This document shows, piece after piece, positions 58,330-64,000 of a stretch of DNA of 64,000 nt. The position numbers were made by a program, and so were the translations under genes. The notes under the pieces were generated by a model. The model had not been told where the DNA came from and did not search any database. It saw only the letters and a list, made by a program, of their open reading frames with translations. The stretch comes from Lineus longissimus (Eukaryota > Nemertea > Pilidiophora > Heteronemertea > Lineidae), in contig NC_088313.1 of assembly GCF_910592395.1 (NCBI RefSeq), forward strand, positions 2,482,501 through 2,546,500, written 5' to 3'. Within the stretch, counting starts at the first letter, position 1. Each line of letters begins with the position of its first letter.

Positions 58330-60240
58330 TGTTCCATTTGAGGATACAAAACGAGATGGATTGAAATGCATTCTTTACAGACACGCAGATGGTAATGTAT
58401 GAAAAAGCATTCGATCATGTCAGACAAACTCAACATCAACGCAAAAGTTTGCAGTCAGACATGGAGAGTCAGCTATACATGTAAAATGTCCAGTCTCTCG
58501 CATCCACCGTTTTTCGATCCGCATCATTTACGTCTAGGCCTAACGTATCTATGTGTGATCAGACTGCCAGGAAAAGAGCAGTATCACTACGGACCTATAC
58601 TGCATTATTGTATAGAAGTCCGTGGTAATTTCCAAATAGTGTTACCAACTGAATACCAGAAAATGCAAGTCCGACATGAACAATGCCTCCCTAAAGTGCG
58701 GCTTTTGCGAGGTCAAAAAGGTAATATTCTCATCAGCTTACCTCCTTAATTGGCTCGTGCCATTTTCAGGACAAAGAGAGTTTATTAGCTCATTTTGACA
58801 CGGGATGAGCAAGACACTGTTTAGAGCGGTCAGAAAAGGCGCGAGAACTGGAGAAGGAAGGCAGTTGTTTCTTCACTATTTCTTGGGCAAGAAATCACCC
58901 AGAACTCTGCCTTGCGAGTTTCGGCTTCGGCATCTTGCAGGTATTGCAGTTTGGCTTCCCTATACAATACAGTGTGATTATATAAGCTGTTCATGAAGAA
59001 GGACACGTCATGGAGCAGAAGTTTGATGCGGGTGGTTCACCGACTCCCGTCTCGACTTCCCGTCAAGTTTCCGATAAAATTGGAGTCGGAACAGATGCAG
59101 GAATCATTACCCGCAGATGGCATCGCTGTCGTTGAAAGTGATCATGATGTGAGAGTGTAAATCCCGTCAGTAAGCTCGCGGTGCCGTTGTTCAAGAGATG
59201 TGAATACGTGGCCTAATATAAGGCTAAAACTGGATCAGAAGTTCATCAAATGTCACTGGCTTACCATTCGTCTAAAACTTGCGCTTTTAGACCTCTCTAT
59301 TCCTTAAGCTCATTACGAGTTACTTTGAAGCACGCCCCGCTCCCACTGACGAATACAATGGGAAAATGTAATTAAATCTTGATTGTCATGATTTGCTTTG
59401 AGATGTAATGTTTAAAGCTGACGCTTCACGGCGCGGCGCGGTAAGCTACATATTCCTGAGCAGACGCGACTACCCAGTCATTGCCAGATGTATTTTTGGT
59501 CCAGGGGGACGCAACTACATGTAGAACACTCCGTCGTCAAAACCAGGAGTAAAAATTTTAATTTTTGTCGCCCATATGGCGATTTCTTTTGCCGCAACCT
59601 ATCGACTGTGGTTGGCAACAAGGAATGAGTTTCTTGTTTCCGGCGTCACTATAATGCGCAGCCAAGCGACTGTCCTGCCAAGCTCGCAAATTTCTATCGT
59701 AATCATAGACATTTTAAGGCCTGATTAGGTCCTTATGTATGAGCTATTATGAATGGAACATTGTCTCTCTAATGGCCCCCCCCCCCCCCCCATTGCCCAT
59801 TAAGTGACCCGACCGAATCAAGTTTGATATCATACTATCAAAGTTGGCAATTGTATTCTGTTTCGAATGTTTGCAGGTTTCGAAACTGAGCGCCCTACGA
59901 ACAACCAACTACAAAGTACGAGTGTCTGTCGAGTCATCAAGTCCTCTATCTGCTAATTGATTTACGCGACACCGAACCATCTTTTATACGTGGTTGTAGG
60001 AGGAATTGGGGAAATGATAAAAAAAAATCGTTGATAATAAAGTGCATTTACATCGTCCTTTGGCTTACGGAACCTGCCTTATGCATTTCCACAGCTCGCC
60101 ATACCTACATGTACAAGTATGTACGCTATAAGCCAAGCCCACATTTTGACAATGCCTGTCATATTTTTGACAATGCCTCTCATATTGATCCATTGACAGA
60201 ACAAAAGACTCTTGTGAGCAGGTAACTGCTAGCCGGCCTG
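58330..60240. other. Gene-poor stretch
   Basis: No gene was recognised. Open frames at 58399-58749 and 58805-58996 (plus) lack domains and splice-supported partners. A poly-C run occurs at 59777-59792. Confidence 0.4.
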
Positions 60241-60255
60241 GCTCAAGGGCGAGAG

Positions 60256-62045
60256 GAGTATAAGTGCTCATGATCGGTCGCGGTTGATTTGAACGCCAGT
60301 CGATTGGTGTGTGAGCTGCGGAGAACATCGCGGGAACACTTTCTCCGGTTTCAAACGTAAAAGTGCATTCAAGTTTTCCGAAACAAATCAAAACGGCTGC
60401 AGCAGAAGGTAAGGCACAGTATTTATTCCTGATAAAAGTATGGTTTCAAAGGGTTTTTATTGTAGAAATAGTCATACTATCAAGGCGGGAATGAACTGCG
60501 CAGTTCGAAATTTCAAGTCAGACATGTATGAATTATGTACATCACTGTACTTCATGTACATGTTCAACGGCAATTTTAATTGCTATCCCTAATCAAATAC
60601 CATTTGCTCAAAGAAAATAAAAGACAAGTGCCAAGTCATGATGGTAAGGATGGAAGTGATCATGTTAAATCTGCGTTATGCCATCACTTCGGTTCTATCC
60701 TGTGATGTGGAAATCTCCATTGAATTCATAAAGGTTTGTCTGATTATATGAAAGTTGACTTGAACAGTTAACAGTTTTAAATTCAACAACCATTCATTTG
60801 GCGGCCACTATCCCGACTGTGGTGTAGCACCCGACTATAACTGGCATGAAAAGGGGATACGCTGGTTATGGATGTCAGATCGTGGTTCCCTGACCTTTGC
60901 AAACCATTTCACTGGACGTAACCCACGCGGCGACACCAAGGACCGCTGGCTGATCTATTGATATGTTCGCAGTAGGGTGTCAAAGTCGGAGAGAAGAAGA
61001 GCCACTCTTCTCTTGTAGGGGGTTCACTTGGAATTGTTTGCATTTGTTAGTCTATAAACACAAGATTTTAATCCTTCAGTCTTGGGTTTGGCGGAGAGAA
61101 CTAATCTTACATAAGTCCCAGAACAATATCATATGTCTTTAAGGCAATATTTATTACTGGGACTCAGTACAGTGCCGTTCTATGCAATATTCCTGGGGCT
61201 GTTGGAGAGGCTTCTTGTCTAAACAGTGCCATTCTGCCCCCTCTAAGGCATATGTTGGTAACTAATGAATTTACTGCGAAATAAACGCAGTTGAACACAA
61301 TGTGAATAATTCAGTCTCGGTTTCGCCGAAAAGAGGGCGATATGTTACTATTTGATAATGTATATGATCATGATAATTAGGAGACCCTGTGTGGGTGTTT
61401 GATCCAACATACTTTGATGTGATTGGAGATGGAAGTTTGCCATAGTGCCTTTAAATGTATAATAAAGACAGCATTAGTATGCTACCTGGTGCTATTCTGA
61501 TGGACCATATTGCCAGGGAAACTTAAGTGGCAGGTCTCTATAGTCTTAATTCAAGTTGCGATTGTCCAAGTGAAAGGTAAGTCTTGCTGAAAATTTATTG
61601 GAAGGAAATCTTGATCTTGACGTTTCTGAGTTCGACCTTTAACTTGATCTGTATCATTATTTCATGATTTTGAGTTCAACAACCATTGAAATAAAGAAGA
61701 AGAAGAAGAGCCACTCTGACCTGACATCCTGTTATCCTGTTTTTAATTAAAATTCTCCATCTTTCCAGAGCCAAAAACAAAGAGCTTCACTAGCCGAAGT
61801 AACAAACTCTAGTCCAGATGAAGCACACCCATAACCACATGATCAAGAGTGCAGATACCCTCAAGCACAGAGACGTCAACGAAGAGAACATAGAAAAGTT
61901 CAAGAACCTGTATGCGAAAGGCCATTCTCCAGCATCCGCGTTGAATACTCATAAGCTGGACATGCAGCTACAATACGACAAAGATTACGTTTATGAAGCT
62001 GCAGATTGGTCTAAGTGTCCAGATATACAGTTCTGTCACAGGTAA
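60256..62045 (+). CDS. Orphan gene candidate, small two-exon transcript
   Basis: A TATA-like GTATAAGT at ~60256 precedes a G/C-richer stretch ending GCAGCAGAAG|GTAAGG at about 60408, a plausible non-coding first exon. The coding exon starts after TCTTTCCAG at 61769. An ATG at 61818 opens 75 codons: MKHTHNHMIKSADTLKHRDV, then NEENIEKFKNLYAKGHSPAS and KCPDIQFCHR. A donor (CACAG|GTAAGA) at ~62040 could splice to a small exon 62425-62449 (RFALKQLGV in phase); otherwise the frame stops at 62045. AATAAA follows at 62531. The protein vaguely recalls the N-terminal part of SWIM/MULE-related invertebrate proteins (from memory, unverified). It could be a transposase-derived remnant. Confidence 0.4.
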
Positions 62046-62689
62046 GACAGCTGTAGACTTCCTGGTGACACGACTCCCGGGATACTATGAGCGCAGCCTC
62101 ACTGACCTTGCTAATGGATAGGAAAGCTCCTCACTCTCTCAGTCAGTATGTCATGAACAATGAAGGGATTGGTCGAAACAAATCTTCGAAGTGGTAGTTC
62201 CTTACCATCATTGTAAGACTATTTTGATAGGTTGTGAGAACATTTTGCCAACTTTGGTTGCGTTTTATGATTTTGAAACCAGTATTATCATCAATGAGAA
62301 TCAGATGCTACATGTACATGTAGTATGATGTAGTAATTCTAATGGTTTTTGCATTGAAAGTGACATCTTTATTACACAATGTACATTAATTTTGATAAGA
62401 TTTTGCGTGTTTGCTATGATGCAGGTTTGCATTGAAACAGCTTGGTGTCGTAAGCTTTCTATTATACCTTAGTTATCTCTCCTTACCTTGTAATGAGTTT
62501 TGTATGAATGTTCTTACATGATCGATGCAAAATAAAGTTATTTCTAAAGCTATTTCCATGACTTGAGTCATTCTTATGTACTGTTAAGGATGCTGGTCCC
62601 AGAAGCAGAACCAGATATGTTGATATGATGCCACCCGTTGCTCTCTCTGAACTGTTTGATGACTGACACCTTTCTGATAGGTGAGAGAA

Positions 62690-62795
62690 GGAGTAAAAAA
62701 AATTCCCAGGTGGGATTCGAACTTGCGCCGAATAACACTGCTGTCTTGAAGGCCAGCGTCCTTGGCACTAGCACAACTTTCTGTGACGTCACGTC
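62690..62795 (-). repeat. tRNA-Leu-like sequence, probably a SINE head
   Basis: On the minus strand, AAGGACGCTGGCCTTCAAGA (anticodon-loop region TTCAAGA, which would read CAA) is followed by GGCGCAAGTTCGAATCCCAC, a good B box, and then a T-run (TTTTTTTT). The variable arm and B box look tRNA-Leu-like, but the acceptor and D arms are degenerate, so a functional tRNA is unlikely. Confidence 0.5.
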
Positions 62796-64000
62796 GAATT
62801 TGATTGGTTGAAAGTTTCTAATAGTAAACCTGTTTGGGAAAAAAACTCGCGGCCCGCCCGCGGCCGCCCAACTTCGAGGCTCATTTCGTCAGCCCCGGCG
62901 TCAACCTGCCATAGGCCGTGCTGCCATCTATTGGGGCGTGTCCATACTGAGACAGTGAGTATTGACCAAACCTGCTTTAGCACCGCAGGCTGATTTATCG
63001 GCGGTGTGCAAATCCTTAGATAATCTTAAAGGAGGGATACCATCCTAAGATATCAACATCCGAAGTATATTGAAAACCACCCGTTATACGAGGATGGAGG
63101 GATACCGATAGTTACAAACGTTCAGTATAGACGGCAGCAGTGGTACTTAATTTTTAGACGTATAACGTTGTTTGAGAATGCTGAAAGATGTGTTCGCCCC
63201 TATTGAAAATTCATGGTCGTTATCAAACTGTCTGTTTAACGGTATATACATAACACTGAAATCTGGGGAACAACGACAGATGTTACATCGGTACAGAGTT
63301 TCTCCTTAATGCGCAATGGTATTCAAACATTTCTGAGTCTTCTACAACGGCTAAAGATCTTACGGGAAAAGGGTGCGACTTAGCACTTCTTTTCTCAAAT
63401 TCTTTTTTGGCGTCGTCCACCATCATCGCATCAACCAACTGTCGCTACAGCTGTGTGCAGTTTCTTACGGTCTAGTTTGATGATTGACTTCTGGTATGCA
63501 TCTTCTTCACCCAAAGGGTTAATCTCTCAAACGTATTGTAGATACTAACTGTAAATGTGTGTAATACATCATTTCCAAAGTTAATTGGATCATATAGGTT
63601 AGAAACAAAGTGCTGTAAACCACTGATACACTGCGGTAGATGATAAAGCGTTTCCTAGCCAATCCATTTTCATGTCCGATTGCGAAAAACTAAAATCATC
63701 ATGTGGGCTGCCAGCTTTAATAATTGATCCATTCATTTATTTTGCTTTCCTGTATGGTGCGGGGGCGGTTGAATATTGTTCTATTCGGGATATTAAATAT
63801 CACCATCAATGAAATGTGCGCTGTAGTGCATATTGCTTCGATAGTTGGATTAGAAAGAACGAATGTATTTAACATCCGGAGCTAAAGGGTTGAAACTATC
63901 AAGCGATTTTTGAACCTCCGGTGTAATTGACCCGGCCTTCAGTGTTTTTACAAGCCTTGTGCTGCATAGACATAAGCCAGTTAAGGCGAGGATGTGTAAA
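62796..64000. other. Right-edge stretch without a recognisable gene
   Basis: It contains a G/C-rich segment (GCGGCCCGCCCGCGGCCGCC at ~62850) and otherwise A/T-rich sequence. Open frames are short and overlap on both strands. Nothing was identified as coding. Confidence 0.4.

Noticed and set aside
58162-58439. Gly/Pro/Arg-rich open frames on both strands
   Set aside because: They arise from the G/C-rich interior of an inverted-repeat element. Composition is low-complexity and frames are open on both strands.

Overview
This is an intron-rich metazoan nuclear fragment, with no bacterial or organellar features. Genes are split into many small exons with canonical GT/AG borders. Introns and intergenic DNA carry tRNA-derived SINEs (one with a GCGCTATATAAG-(ATT)n tail), short inverted-repeat transposons and minisatellites. 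The gene set (TTC38, a CD39-type ecto-ATPase, a calmodulin relative, an HSF-domain protein) together with the repeats suggests a marine invertebrate. Deuterostome versus lophotrochozoan cannot be decided from sequence alone.

Layout: 1-11341 is the right end of a tandem satellite (12 full units of about 922-940 bp plus part of a thirteenth) that runs off the left edge. 11342-13198 holds smaller tandem repeats. 13199-19187 and 21167-28148 are two complete, colinear 13-exon TTC38 paralogues on the minus strand, arranged head-to-tail; each predicts 468 residues. 29079-39464 is a plus-strand ENTPD/CD39-type ectonucleotidase whose first coding exon adds an unexpected ubiquitin-like domain (629 residues). 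42701-45258 is a plus-strand, five-exon calmodulin-like gene (146 residues). 46150-47105 is a degenerate minisatellite. 48311-50776 is a minus-strand, two-exon protein with a heat-shock-factor-type DNA-binding domain (421 residues). 52563-55622 is a minus-strand, four-exon gene for a small secreted, helix-rich, six-cysteine protein (248 residues). 55.7-64 kb is gene-poor and transposon-rich, with one weak orphan gene candidate (60.26-62.04 kb).

The most exciting item is the gene at 52563-55622. It combines a tiny 16-nt first coding exon, intron phases 1-0-0, a signal peptide, predicted helices and a C-terminal helix resembling helix D of IL-6-family cytokines. It is a good candidate for an undescribed invertebrate class I helical cytokine. 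Second is the in-frame, phase-matched fusion of a ubiquitin-like domain to the cytosolic N-terminus of an ecto-ATPase. The protein genes do not form one pathway; the only clear local relationship is the TTC38 duplication. Exon joins were inferred by splice motif, reading phase and family alignment from memory; no transcript evidence was available.
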